DNA of 46,190 bases from Oscillospiraceae bacterium. Lineage in GTDB: Bacteria; Bacillota; Clostridia; Oscillospirales; Ruminococcaceae. Both the position numbers and the translations under genes were made by a program. The stretch covers positions 32,766 to 78,955 of the forward strand of contig JAAVIF010000051.1 of assembly GCA_014799365.1 (NCBI GenBank). Reading direction: 5' to 3'. Positions 1 to 7,067 of the stretch are shown piece after piece. Below the pieces are notes generated by a model that was not told where the DNA came from, did no database searches, and was given only the letters and a program-made list of their open reading frames with translations. Numbering within the stretch: position 1 is the first letter of the stretch; every line of letters starts with the position of its first letter.

Positions 1-572
1 GGGCTGAAAATGGCTATGGGAGGAGACTGCTCCAGCATGGTGCGTATCTGTACGGAGCTTGTCTGTGTTCTGAGCAGAATGTTTTCGGTTATATAAAAGG
101 TGTCCTGAAAATCTCTGGCGGGGTGTCCCTCGTCGGTATTCAGCATATCGAAAACGTATTTGGTTTCCTCCACCTCGGGGCCGTCCATTATCGAATAGCC
201 CATGCCCTTGAATATTTCCTTAAGCTCGTCGAGGACTATATGCAAGGGGTGACGGCTGCCCTGCTCGATGCGTTTTCCGGGGAGAGTGACGTCAAGAGCT
301 TCCTTTTTCAGGCGTCTTTCGGTGTCCAAGCTCTTAAGCTGCTCTCTGCGGCGGGAGATGTCGTTTTCAATGCACTGTCTCACCTCGTTGGCAAGCTGGC
401 CGATAACGGGTCTTTCGTCGGCGGAAAGCTTACCCATTTGCTTTAAAATGGCGGTAAGCTCGCCCTTTTTTCCAAGCAGGCGAACCTTTAAATCGTCAAC
501 GGTCTTTATATCGGAGGCGTTTTGTATTTCCGCAAGAGCCTGCTGCTGAATATTATTTAGCTGCTCTTTCAA
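1..572 (-). CDS. pheS: Phenylalanine--tRNA ligase alpha subunit, N-terminal part (cut by window edge)
   Basis: Class II tRNA synthetase subunit that, with PheT, charges tRNA-Phe in the cytoplasm. The visible part is about 190 residues: the N-terminal coiled-coil arm (LNNIQQQALAEI, then a charged helical hairpin up to about residue 85) followed by the start of the catalytic domain (GSRHPLHIVLDELKEIF, GYSIMDGPEVE, ARDFQDTFYI, LLRTQTSSVQIR), which is typical of bacterial PheS. The rest, and presumably pheT, lies beyond position 1. Two starts compete: an ATG at 581 that touches the AAAGGA ribosome site with no spacing, and a TTG at 572 that is 9 nt from it. The TTG (protein beginning MKEQLNN) fits both spacing and family length, so it is preferred. 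No T-box leader is visible in the roughly 100-nt leader. Confidence 0.93.
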   Translation of the reverse strand, partial: MKEQLNNIQQQALAEIQNASDIKTVDDLKVRLLGKKGELTAILKQMGKLSADERPVIGQLANEVRQCIENDISRRREQLKSLDTERRLKKEALDVTLPGKRIEQGSRHPLHIVLDELKEIFKGMGYSIMDGPEVEETKYVFDMLNTDEGHPARDFQDTFYITENILLRTQTSSVQIRTMLEQSPPIAIFS

Positions 573-691
573 TAATATCATTCCTTTCTTTTTGGGGGGT
601 TCAATAGCATATAAGCTTATGCCGCCTTTGTTTGTGTGTGGCTTCATCGGCGCGGACTTTATCGGTATTAAGGCATAATCAGCTATTTTAT

Positions 692-720
692 CTAATACAT
701 TATAGCACAACACTTGTCAA
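692..720 (-). promoter_or_regulatory. SigA-type promoter of pheS
   Basis: Read on the minus strand: -35 TTGACA (720-715), 17-bp spacer, -10 TATTAG (697-692). It gives a leader of about 100 nt before pheS. The phased decamer repeat starts 20 bp upstream of the -35. Confidence 0.7.
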
Positions 721-740
721 GTTGCAAGGGGTAGAGGAAA

Positions 741-816
741 ATTTTTGAAATTGTTTGAAATTGTTTGAAATTGTTTGAAATTGTTTGAAATTGTTTGAAA
801 TTGTTTAAAATTGTTA
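741..816. repeat. Tandem 10-bp repeat (TTGTTTGAAA), about 7 units
   Basis: Five perfect copies of TTGTTTGAAA (751-800) with degenerate copies at 741-750 and 801-810. The period equals about one helical turn, so the A and T tracts are in phase and the DNA should be intrinsically curved. The repeat lies directly upstream of the pheS promoter in the direction of transcription. An open frame across it encodes only a low-complexity repeat and is not considered a gene. Confidence 0.9.
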
Positions 817-840
817 TATCGTATCATAAACAAAAATAAT

Positions 841-1094
841 GGGCTGTAAAAAACTAAAAAAGAAAATTTAGAAACGGCGAAGCCGCAAATGCCTTTTTCG
901 CTTCCTTTTTGCGCTGCAAAAAGGAAGTAGGGCGTGGGACAAAGTCCCACAAAGTGAATAATCAAAGCCAACACAGAAGCAGGCGAAGCCGCCGCTTCGG
1001 CTGTTAACATCTTACTCAATAACAAAAACCCGTCAAAACCTTATTGTTGCTTGATTTTGACGGGTTTCATTTATATTTGTTTTTTTACAGCTCC
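841..1094. repeat. Small inverted-repeat element, copy A (MITE-like), carrying a terminator
   Basis: The left end reads GGGCTGTAAAAAAC (841-854) and the right end GTTTTTTTACAGCTCC (1079-1094), which are inverted repeats. Inside are a GC-rich palindrome (983-1000), hairpins such as GTGGGAC/GTCCCAC near 930-950, and a strong terminator hairpin at 1026-1067. A shorter copy with the same ends, GC palindrome, AACATCTT-type motif and terminator lies at 9211-9351; copy A has about 110 extra bases near its left end. No transposase is encoded. Together with the decamer repeat this fills the 583-1107 gap, and no gene is seen there. Confidence 0.75.
1026..1067 (-). terminator. Rho-independent-type terminator behind mazF (inside element A)
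   Basis: Perfect 13-bp stem AAACCCGTCAAAA / TTTTGACGGGTTT (1026-1038 and 1055-1067), 16-nt loop. The stem itself is flanked by A/T runs, so it may work in both directions. It lies 41 bp past the mazF stop codon. Confidence 0.7.
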
Positions 1095-1107
1095 TTTTAT
1101 AACGGCG

Positions 1108-1452
1108 TTATTCCAGTCCGAAGCTCACCGACAGCGCGCTGTCAACCCTGTGCATAGCGTCGTTGTCCAATTCCCCCATTCTTTCCTTAAGCCTTTTCTT
1201 GTCTAATGTACGAACCTGCTCCAACAGCACGATAGAGTCTTTTGCAAGCCCATACCGTTCGGCGTCCAATGTAATATGTGTGGGAAGCTTGGATTTTTCC
1301 TTTTGGCTGGTGATAGCCGCCGCTATAACGGTGGGTGAGTGACGGTTGCCCATGTTGTTCTGAACTATAAGAACGGGCCTTACTCCGCCCTGCTCGGAGC
1401 CTACCACGGGACTCAGGTCGGCGTAATATATCTCGCCTCTTTTTACGGTCAT
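1108..1452 (-). CDS. MazF/NdoA-family endoribonuclease toxin
   Basis: A 114-residue PemK/MazF-family protein, the usual length for EndoA (NdoA) of Firmicutes, a sequence-specific mRNA interferase. Family marks are the N-terminal [20 protein letters not shown] strand-loop with the catalytic Arg-containing RPVLIVQN strand, the TVIAAAIT strand, and [13 protein letters not shown] near the C-terminus. The ATG at 1452 is chosen because an AAAGGA site sits 8 nt before it; an in-frame TTG at 1470 would bury that site. In Bacillus and relatives the antitoxin gene precedes ndoA, but no antitoxin-like frame is seen between here and 1751, where transcription diverges. It may therefore be an orphan toxin or have a distant antitoxin. 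Confidence 0.9.
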   Translation of the reverse strand: MTVKRGEIYYADLSPVVGSEQGGVRPVLIVQNNMGNRHSPTVIAAAITSQKEKSKLPTHITLDAERYGLAKDSIVLLEQVRTLDKKRLKERMGELDNDAMHRVDSALSVSFGLE

Positions 1453-1528
1453 TTTTTCAATCCTTTCCAAATAAATGTTATTGCCTGTAACTGTATTTTT
1501 AACCGCTTACGGAAAAATATTCAATCAA

Positions 1529-1558
1529 ATTACACTTAAGAAAAATTTTTACCTGCAA
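1529..1558 (-). promoter_or_regulatory. Likely promoter of the mazF-like gene
   Basis: Minus strand: TTGCAG (1558-1553), 18-bp spacer, TGTAAT (1534-1529), with start expected near 1522, about 70 nt before the ATG. Moderate match only. Confidence 0.45.
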
Positions 1559-1666
1559 GGGTAATACATTGCCCATACTGTATTTTATTATTTTGAGCTT
1601 GTTTTGTACACTTGAACAAATTGACATTAAAGGTAAAAAATGGCACGGTATTGCGGGACCGCGGTC

Positions 1667-1695
1667 TTGACATTTTCTTATACCTTTTGTATAAT
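1667..1695 (+). promoter_or_regulatory. Consensus SigA promoter of the SGNH lipoprotein gene
   Basis: TTGACA (1667-1672), exactly 17 bp, TATAAT (1690-1695): a perfect match at both hexamers. The ribosome site AGGAAAGGA follows just before the ATG at 1751. Confidence 0.88.
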
Positions 1696-1750
1696 ATTTT
1701 TAAAAGGTATATTAAACAAAAAATATCACCCAAAGGAAAGGACTTAACTT

Positions 1751-3118
1751 ATGAAAAAAATTCTTGCACTTCTATTGACCGCATCGCTCCTGCTTGCAAG
1801 CGGCTGCTCGGGAAACGGCGGCAGCGATACCGATACCGCTCCTGCCGACAACACTGCGGCCGGCACGGAAAAACCCGAAGGCGCAGAAAACTCGGAAAAT
1901 ACCGCGGAGGCGAATAACACCGAGGCTCCCGACAACGAACCCGAAAACACCGTTCCCCCCGTCACTTCAATAGAGTACACCACCGCTGAGCCTCCCTCAA
2001 CGGGATTATCGGAGGAGGAGCAAAGAGAATATATGATAAACAACAGCTTAATGACCCTCGGAGACACCTCCCGAATGATAAACGTGATGAAAAAAGCCGA
2101 GGCGGGAGAAGAAATTACCGTGGGCTTTATAGGCGGCTCGATTACCGAGGGTATTTCCGCGGGAGACAGCCTTTGCTACGCCAAATTGACCCATAACGCG
2201 CTGAGCGAAATGTTCCCCAATGCTACCGTAAATTACGTAAACGCCGGCCTCAGCGGCACTCCCTCCGTATTGGGCGTTGTAAGAGCCGAAAGAGATCTGT
2301 TCGCGGGAAAACAGCCCGATATTATCTTTATCGAGTATGCGGTAAACGACGGCGGCGATCAGCAGTATAAGGACTGCTACGAAAGCCTTGTAAAAAAATG
2401 CCTTGATAAAGAAAACCGGCCTGCGGTAGCTCTTTTGTTCACCGTGCTTAAAAACCGTTACAGCTGCCAGCCCCAAATGGCGGTAGTGGGCGAGCATTAC
2501 GGACTTCCCATGATAAGCGTGGGCAATGCGATAAACCCTATGTTTGACGCGGGAATAATGTCTTGGGAAACCTACTCCGACGACGAATCCCACCCCAACA
2601 TCTGGGGGCATGAGCTTGTAAAGGATTTCCTTATGAATTACTTTACAAAGGTCAAGGAGGAGGCCGACGGCATGGATTCCGCACCCGAAATTACTCCTCT
2701 CCCCACTGCTGCCGTTTACACAACCGAATACTCCGGCATGGAGCTTTTGGAAAGAGATCAGCTTAACGTGATCGATTTTGAAGGCTTCACCGAAACAAAC
2801 AAGGTTATCGCTACCTTTAACAACGGCTGGATGTACCGCAACAAAACGGGAGCTTCCGTTACCTTTACCGCCGAATTTAAAACGCTTTTCCTGGTATTCA
2901 ACTGCAACAACAGCGAATCTTACGCAGACGCCGAGGTTTATATCGACGGCGAGCTTGTGAACACCGTACCCTCAAACAAGCCCGGCGGCTGGGGCAACCC
3001 CGAAGCGGATCACGTATGGACGGGCAGCGAATGCAAGGAGCATACCGTTGAGGTAAAAATCGCGCCCACCGACGGCGGAATGTACTACGGACTTATCGGA
3101 ATAGGCGTGGTAAAATAA
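1751..3118 (+). CDS. Secreted SGNH/GDSL-type esterase lipoprotein with C-terminal beta-sandwich
   Basis: 455 residues. Lipoprotein signal peptide with lipobox LASGC (Cys19), then a low-complexity Asp/Glu/Thr/Pro linker to about residue 85. Residues 120-305 form an SGNH hydrolase: block I GGSITEG with nucleophile Ser130, a glycine block near GLSGTPS, block III VND with Asn199, and the Asp/His pair in DDESHPN (His281). The C-terminal 120 residues (about 330-455) are beta-rich, with many aromatics, and probably form a jelly-roll or carbohydrate-binding module. Such two-domain proteins are commonly acetyl-xylan or other polysaccharide deacetylases, but the substrate here is inferred only from the fibre-degrading setting. 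It is anchored to the outer face of the membrane. Confidence 0.85.
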   Translation: MKKILALLLTASLLLASGCSGNGGSDTDTAPADNTAAGTEKPEGAENSENTAEANNTEAPDNEPENTVPPVTSIEYTTAEPPSTGLSEEEQREYMINNSLMTLGDTSRMINVMKKAEAGEEITVGFIGGSITEGISAGDSLCYAKLTHNALSEMFPNATVNYVNAGLSGTPSVLGVVRAERDLFAGKQPDIIFIEYAVNDGGDQQYKDCYESLVKKCLDKENRPAVALLFTVLKNRYSCQPQMAVVGEHYGLPMISVGNAINPMFDAGIMSWETYSDDESHPNIWGHELVKDFLMNYFTKVKEEADGMDSAPEITPLPTAAVYTTEYSGMELLERDQLNVIDFEGFTETNKVIATFNNGWMYRNKTGASVTFTAEFKTLFLVFNCNNSESYADAEVYIDGELVNTVPSNKPGGWGNPEADHVWTGSECKEHTVEVKIAPTDGGMYYGLIGIGVVK

Positions 3119-3135
3119 TATAAAAAGGGAATAAA

Positions 3136-4287
3136 ATGAAAACAGCCTTCAAATCAAAGCCAACCTTTATAAAAAGCTGTCCGAAGCGTCTTAAAATAAA
3201 CAAGCTCCGCTGGATAATACCGCTGATCCTTATCCTGATCTCGGCAGCCGTCCTTATCGCCAGCCGAGCAAGCACCGATTTTGCGGATTGGTTCGGCTTT
3301 AATATCTATCCCGTTTTTTCGGGTATCGGTTCAAGGCTGTGGGGTTTATTTCCTTTTTCGGCGGGCGAGCTTTTTGTGATTTTATTTGTTTTGGGAACAC
3401 TTACGGGGCTTGTATGCCTTATCATATACGTCAGGCACAGACGAGGACAGCGCATCAGGGCCTTTATAAACGGTTTTTCATGGGCGGTCTGCGCTGCCTC
3501 GGTGCTGTTTTTCTTAGTTACCCTGAACTGTCTTGCGGGCTATAACCGAACTCCGTTTTCCGAATACAGCGGTCTGACCCTTACCGAATACACCGCCGAG
3601 GAATTAAAGGGACTTACCATGGCCATTATAGAAAAAGCAAACAAGGCAGTAAATGAAGTCGAGCTGAACGGCGAGGGCAGACCCGTAAAGCCCGGGGATT
3701 TCAACCGCCTGGCCTGTGAAAGCATGGAAAAGGCGGCGGAAAAATACGAGGTGCTTAAAGCCTATTACCCTCAGCCAAAGGCGGTCCGAGCCTCGAGCGT
3801 TATGTCAAGCTTTAATTTAGCGGGCATTTATTTTCCCGTAACGGTGGAAGCAAACTACAACAACAGCATGCCCGTTTCCTCCCAAGGCTTTACCGCCTGT
3901 CACGAATTAAGCCACTTAAGCGGCTTTATAAGAGAGGACGAGGCGAATTACATTGCCTTTATCGCGTGCAGAGAAAGCGACAGCCCTTATTTCCGATACA
4001 GCGGCTATCTTGACGCGTTGACCTATGCTTTAAACGCATACCGCACGGTAGCAAATGACGACGAATACTACGGACTTACCGCTTTGATCGACCCTTTGAT
4101 ACTTTCGGAATACGGTTATCGAAACGAGTATTGGTCGCCATACCGCAAAAAGGTTACATACAAGGTTTCAAGCACGGTAAATGACGCCTATCTCAAAGCC
4201 AACAATCAAACCGACGGTACAAAAAGCTACGGAAGAGTGGTTGATTTAATGCTTGCCGAGTGGAAAGCAAACGACGGCAAGATATAA
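3136..4287 (+). CDS. DUF3810-family membrane protein with HExxH motif
   Basis: 383 residues. Transmembrane segments at about 24-43, 76-98 and 113-135, then a large domain at about 140-383, probably outside the cell. It contains CHELSHL (His256, Glu257, His260) followed by REDEAN (Glu269), the arrangement of a zinc metallopeptidase of the DUF3810 family. The family is widespread in Clostridia; its substrate is unknown. It starts 17 bp after the esterase stop, with an AAAGGGA ribosome site, so the two are probably co-transcribed. The peptidase activity is inferred from the motif. Confidence 0.8.
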   Translation: MKTAFKSKPTFIKSCPKRLKINKLRWIIPLILILISAAVLIASRASTDFADWFGFNIYPVFSGIGSRLWGLFPFSAGELFVILFVLGTLTGLVCLIIYVRHRRGQRIRAFINGFSWAVCAASVLFFLVTLNCLAGYNRTPFSEYSGLTLTEYTAEELKGLTMAIIEKANKAVNEVELNGEGRPVKPGDFNRLACESMEKAAEKYEVLKAYYPQPKAVRASSVMSSFNLAGIYFPVTVEANYNNSMPVSSQGFTACHELSHLSGFIREDEANYIAFIACRESDSPYFRYSGYLDALTYALNAYRTVANDDEYYGLTALIDPLILSEYGYRNEYWSPYRKKVTYKVSSTVNDAYLKANNQTDGTKSYGRVVDLMLAEWKANDGKI

Positions 4288-4325
4288 GGCATTTTTTGCA
4301 AGTTGTAAAAAAAATCCTGCAAATA

Positions 4326-4354
4326 TTGACTATTTCGGAAAGACGTGGTATACT
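4326..4354 (+). promoter_or_regulatory. SigA promoter of the ANTAR regulator gene
   Basis: TTGACT (4326-4331), 17 bp, TATACT (4349-4354), 59 bp before the GTG start. Confidence 0.8.
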
Positions 4355-4412
4355 ATACTAAGAGCTTTTAAATCAAGGCTTGTACGGCGATTCGGAGAAA
4401 GGCAGCATTACA

Positions 4413-5027
4413 GTGCGGAACATACTTATTGCAGGAAGAAACAAAAAAATATGCGAAAGCATTTCCGCTTTGCTTTCGGACGCGGGCAATCCCGACGCCT
4501 CGGAAAAAACGGAAGGCGCGGGAAATTCAAAAAACGGTTACAGGACGGTTTGTCTTACCGACGGAATACACGCAAGAAGCATTGACGTATCCGATTTTGA
4601 CATTATCATTATTTCCACGCCCTTGGAGGACGAATTTGGGCTTGATCTTGCGGCGGAGCTGCACGGAAAAAGCGGCGCGGGTCTTATTGTGATAACCAAA
4701 AGCGAGCACGCGGAGGAAATACAGAATAAAATCAAATTCACGGGAGCATTTGTTATCGGCAGACCCACCTCCAAGGCCGCGCTTTTACAGGCGGTAAGGT
4801 TTGCGGAGATCTCGGGCGAAAACGTAAAAAGGCTGACCGAGGAAAAGAACCGCTTGGAACGTCAGATAGAGGATATGAAGATAATCAACCGCGCCAAAGC
4901 GTGTCTTATGCAGTATCTTAAGCTTACCGAGGAGCAGGCGCACCGTCATATACAAAAGCAGGCAATGGATCTGAGGAAAACTCAAAGACAGGCAGCGGAG
5001 GATATTCTTCTGATGTATGACATATAG
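4413..5027 (+). CDS. ANTAR-domain RNA-binding antiterminator with a degenerate receiver domain
   Basis: 204 residues from the GTG at 4413, which has AGAAAGG 10 nt upstream; an upstream in-frame TTG at 4380 has no such site. Residues 1-115 resemble a response-regulator receiver, but the phosphorylatable Asp is missing: the strand reads DIIIISTPL where DLIILDxxMP is expected, and the acidic pair after strand 1 is also absent. A coiled coil (LTEEKNRLERQIEDMKII) leads to a C-terminal ANTAR domain (NRAKACLMQYLKLTEEQAH to the end). ANTAR proteins bind paired hairpins in leader RNAs and prevent termination, often in nitrogen or ethanolamine genes. No sensor kinase lies beside it, so activation is probably not by ordinary phosphorylation. 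Confidence 0.88.
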   Translation: MRNILIAGRNKKICESISALLSDAGNPDASEKTEGAGNSKNGYRTVCLTDGIHARSIDVSDFDIIIISTPLEDEFGLDLAAELHGKSGAGLIVITKSEHAEEIQNKIKFTGAFVIGRPTSKAALLQAVRFAEISGENVKRLTEEKNRLERQIEDMKIINRAKACLMQYLKLTEEQAHRHIQKQAMDLRKTQRQAAEDILLMYDI

Positions 5028-5139
5028 AGCGTGTCCCGAAAATATTTTGGATTGGAATAGCCGCGGGCTGCAAAGCCGCTGTTCCGCTTCATTTGTGGAA
5101 TATGCACTAAAAATAATTTTAAATTTGTTACAAAATCGG

Positions 5140-5168
5140 TTGACTTTTAGCTAAATTAAGGTTATAAT
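5140..5168 (+). promoter_or_regulatory. Promoter of the anchored surface protein gene
   Basis: TTGACT (5140-5145), 17 bp, TATAAT (5163-5168). An AAGGAGGAATAACC ribosome site precedes the ATG at 5223. The 112 bases before the promoter hold only a GC-rich imperfect hairpin (about 5055-5088) that could terminate the ANTAR transcript but lacks a T run. Confidence 0.85.
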
Positions 5169-5222
5169 CTTTATTATAGGCAAACTATACTTATATGCCT
5201 AAATTATAAGGAGGAATAACCA

Positions 5223-5993
5223 ATGAATTTTAAAAAGACTATTGCAGCAGCTGCTGTATCTGCTTTGGCAGTAACCGCTTTTGCTGTAAGCGCAAGCGCG
5301 GAGACCGCAGGCTTGATCTTCCAGACCAACGCTTGGACATTCCGCAACAACATTATCCAGAGCCAGGCTATCTGGTGGGATCCCGATTTCGGTGATGCAA
5401 TGAACTTTGACACATGGAACGTAAACGACGTAGAGATCACCGCTGACGGTACATACACCGTTTCTTTTGAAAAGAACATTATGGAAGACTGCAAGGACGG
5501 TCCCGAGCAGTTTTGGAACTTCCTTAAGCTTCAGACAGACATCTCCGCAGCAGAATATCCCGACGTACAGATCACTATCGACAGCCTTAAGGTTGACGGC
5601 AATGAAATAGCCGCTGCTAAGACCGCTACTCAGGGAAGCGACAAGGTTACTAAGGATGATTATTCCGATATCGCTTCCGTTAAGGAAGTTTCCGACGGCT
5701 ATCTCGTAGGCTTCTACAACGCATGGAATCCCGAAGAAACCGTTATCTCTTCCGAAGACTTCGGCGGCAAGGTTGAGTGCACATTCACAATCACAGGCTA
5801 CAAGGCTGCTGAGTCTGCCGCACCCGCTGAAGAAGCAGCAGCTCCCGAAGCTCCCGCGGCTTCCACAGGCGACACCAATACCGCAGGTGCTGACAAGAGC
5901 AATGCCGATACAGGTGTTGAGGGCGTAGCTGCTATCGCAGGTATCGCTATCATCGCTGCCGGTGCTATCGTTATAGCTAAGAAGAGAAAGTAA
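5223..5993 (+). CDS. Secreted surface protein with N-x-D-T-G anchor signal
   Basis: 256 residues. A clear Sec signal peptide (cleavage near ASA-ET at about residue 28) is followed by a beta-rich domain of about 170 residues with many Trp, Phe and Asn (NAWTFRNN, WWDPDFGDAMNFDTW, FYNAWNPEE). An Ala/Pro/Glu linker at about 195-215 leads to the C-terminal anchor: SNADTGVEGVA, a hydrophobic helix of about 20 residues, and AKKRK. That is the layout of a sortase substrate, but the motif is not LPXTG. The protein encoded at 28611 has the same ending. The central domain could bind carbohydrate, which is an inference. Strong promoter, strong ribosome site and a following terminator suggest a highly expressed single-gene unit. 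Confidence 0.8.
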   Translation: MNFKKTIAAAAVSALAVTAFAVSASAETAGLIFQTNAWTFRNNIIQSQAIWWDPDFGDAMNFDTWNVNDVEITADGTYTVSFEKNIMEDCKDGPEQFWNFLKLQTDISAAEYPDVQITIDSLKVDGNEIAAAKTATQGSDKVTKDDYSDIASVKEVSDGYLVGFYNAWNPEETVISSEDFGGKVECTFTITGYKAAESAAPAEEAAAPEAPAASTGDTNTAGADKSNADTGVEGVAAIAGIAIIAAGAIVIAKKRK

Positions 5994-6080
5994 GTAAATC
6001 TTGTCGATCTCTTTTGAGATCTCTAAAACTGTCCAATATACTTTGCGGACACGTACTGCAAGACTTTAACTTATAATAAA

Positions 6081-6109
6081 AAGGAACTCTTTTCAAGGGT
6101 TCCTTTTTT
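6081..6109 (+). terminator. Rho-independent terminator of the surface protein gene
   Basis: Stem AAGGAACTC / GGGTTCCTT (6081-6089 with 6097-6105) followed by a run of T. Confidence 0.85.
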
Positions 6110-6149
6110 GTTTGTTTTTCTATTTATACTAATTTAAACTTTAAAGGTA

Positions 6150-6178
6150 TTGACAAAATCTTTTTTATAGCGTATAAT
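6150..6178 (+). promoter_or_regulatory. Promoter of the peroxide-response cluster, with a possible OhrR operator downstream
   Basis: TTGACA (6150-6155), 17 bp, TATAAT (6173-6178), both consensus. Just downstream, 6193-6213 is an imperfect AT-rich palindrome (TGCGCAATTT ... TTTCCGCA) in the place where an OhrR/MarR repressor would block transcription. CAATCT / AGATTG (6213-6230) flank the AAGGAG ribosome site and could form a small hairpin over it. The operator call is inference. Confidence 0.7.
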
Positions 6179-6232
6179 ATAAATATTGGTTGTGCGCAAT
6201 TTAATTTTCCGCAATCTAAGAAGGAGATTGTT

Positions 6233-6774
6233 ATGAGTATTTATGATTTCAAGGTAAAGGCTCAGAATGGCGGCGAGGTTTCATTGTCCGATTATCGCGG
6301 GAAGGTTCTGCTTATAGTCAATACGGCGACAGGGTGCGGCTTTACTCCGCAGTATGACGAGCTTCAGGATATGTATGAGCTGCACCGTAAGAACGGACTC
6401 GAAATCCTGGATTTTCCCTGCAATCAGTTTGCAGATCAGGCTCCCGGCAGCGATGAGGAGATACACTCATTCTGTACGGGAAGATACGGAATTACTTTCC
6501 CTCAGTTTTCAAAGATAGACGTTTTGGGCGAGAACGCAGACCCGCTTTACAAATTTCTCTCCGAAAACACAACCTTCGGGGATTCGGGAAAGGTCCGATG
6601 ACTCTTATACTGAGTGCGGCAGCTAAAAAAATGGACAAAAATTACAAGAATAACGGTAATGTAAAATGGAATTTCACAAAATTTCTTATTGACCGTGAAG
6701 GAAATATCTCTGCACGGTTTGAACCCACAGAACCGATCAAAAACGTAAAATCGAAAGTGGAGGAACTTTTGTAA
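6233..6774 (+). CDS. Glutathione/thiol peroxidase, reading frame broken by a -1 shift
   Basis: Frame 1 (6233-6601, 122 residues) holds the N-terminal two thirds of a Cys-type glutathione peroxidase: NTATGCGFTPQY with peroxidatic Cys35 and FPCNQF with Gln65. Frame 2 (from the ATG at 6598 to 6774) holds the rest, including VKWNFTKFLIDREG with the catalytic Trp and Asn. Joined, they give a protein of about 180 residues, the normal family length, which reduces hydroperoxides with thioredoxin-like donors. The first frame stops at TGA 6599-6601, overlapping an ATG of the second frame (ATGA). The shift falls at GGGAAAG (6586-6592), a canonical -1 slippery heptamer in the correct phase. Three readings remain open: programmed frameshift, one-base deletion in the following GG run, or a base-call error. 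Confidence 0.85.
6586..6601 (+). other. Possible -1 ribosomal frameshift site in the peroxidase gene
   Basis: The heptamer G-GGA-AAG is in the phase needed for tandem slippage, and the -1 frame is the one that continues the peroxidase. The zero-frame stop follows three codons later. A purine-rich GGGGA (6578-6582) lies upstream where an SD-like stimulator would sit. No strong downstream pseudoknot was recognised by eye. Confidence 0.4.
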
Positions 6775-7040
6775 TGTTTCATTTTGATTATAAAACACAA
6801 GATACCTGTTCTCAGTTAATAAGCCTGAATATCGACGGCGATAAGGTGTATAACGTCAGCTTTACGGGAGGCTGCAACGGAAATCTTAAGGCTATTCCGA
6901 TTTTGGTTGAGGGCATGACGGTAGAGCAGATCGAGGAAAAGCTGTCGGGCGTTCTGTGCGGACGAAGACCCACTTCATGCGCTGATCAACTGACTAAGGC
7001 CGTTCGCGCCGCATACGAGGCAGCTCATAAACAGGTATGA
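6774..7040 (+). CDS. TSCPD-domain (TIGR03905-type) small protein
   Basis: 88 residues. It matches the small family named after a C-terminal TSCPD signature, related to a domain at the end of some vitamin B12-dependent ribonucleotide reductases: FTGGCNGNLKAIPILVEGM, then LCGRRPTSCADQLTKAV. Here the signature is TSCAD, so the Pro is replaced by Ala. Cysteines in GGC, LCG and TSC could bind metal. Function is unknown. The ATG overlaps the peroxidase stop (TAATG), so the two are translationally coupled. Confidence 0.82.
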   Translation: MFHFDYKTQDTCSQLISLNIDGDKVYNVSFTGGCNGNLKAIPILVEGMTVEQIEEKLSGVLCGRRPTSCADQLTKAVRAAYEAAHKQV

Positions 7041-7067
7041 ATTTTATTTTTATAGGAGGATATTTAT

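Noticed and set aside
590-690. T-box leader before pheS, and likewise before aspS
   Set aside because: The leaders are about 100 nt or shorter and lack the conserved T-box core and a downstream terminator.
717-1025. 102-residue leftward open frame over the decamer repeat
   Set aside because: It is made of the low-complexity tandem repeat and the left part of element A; no ribosome site and no protein-like composition.
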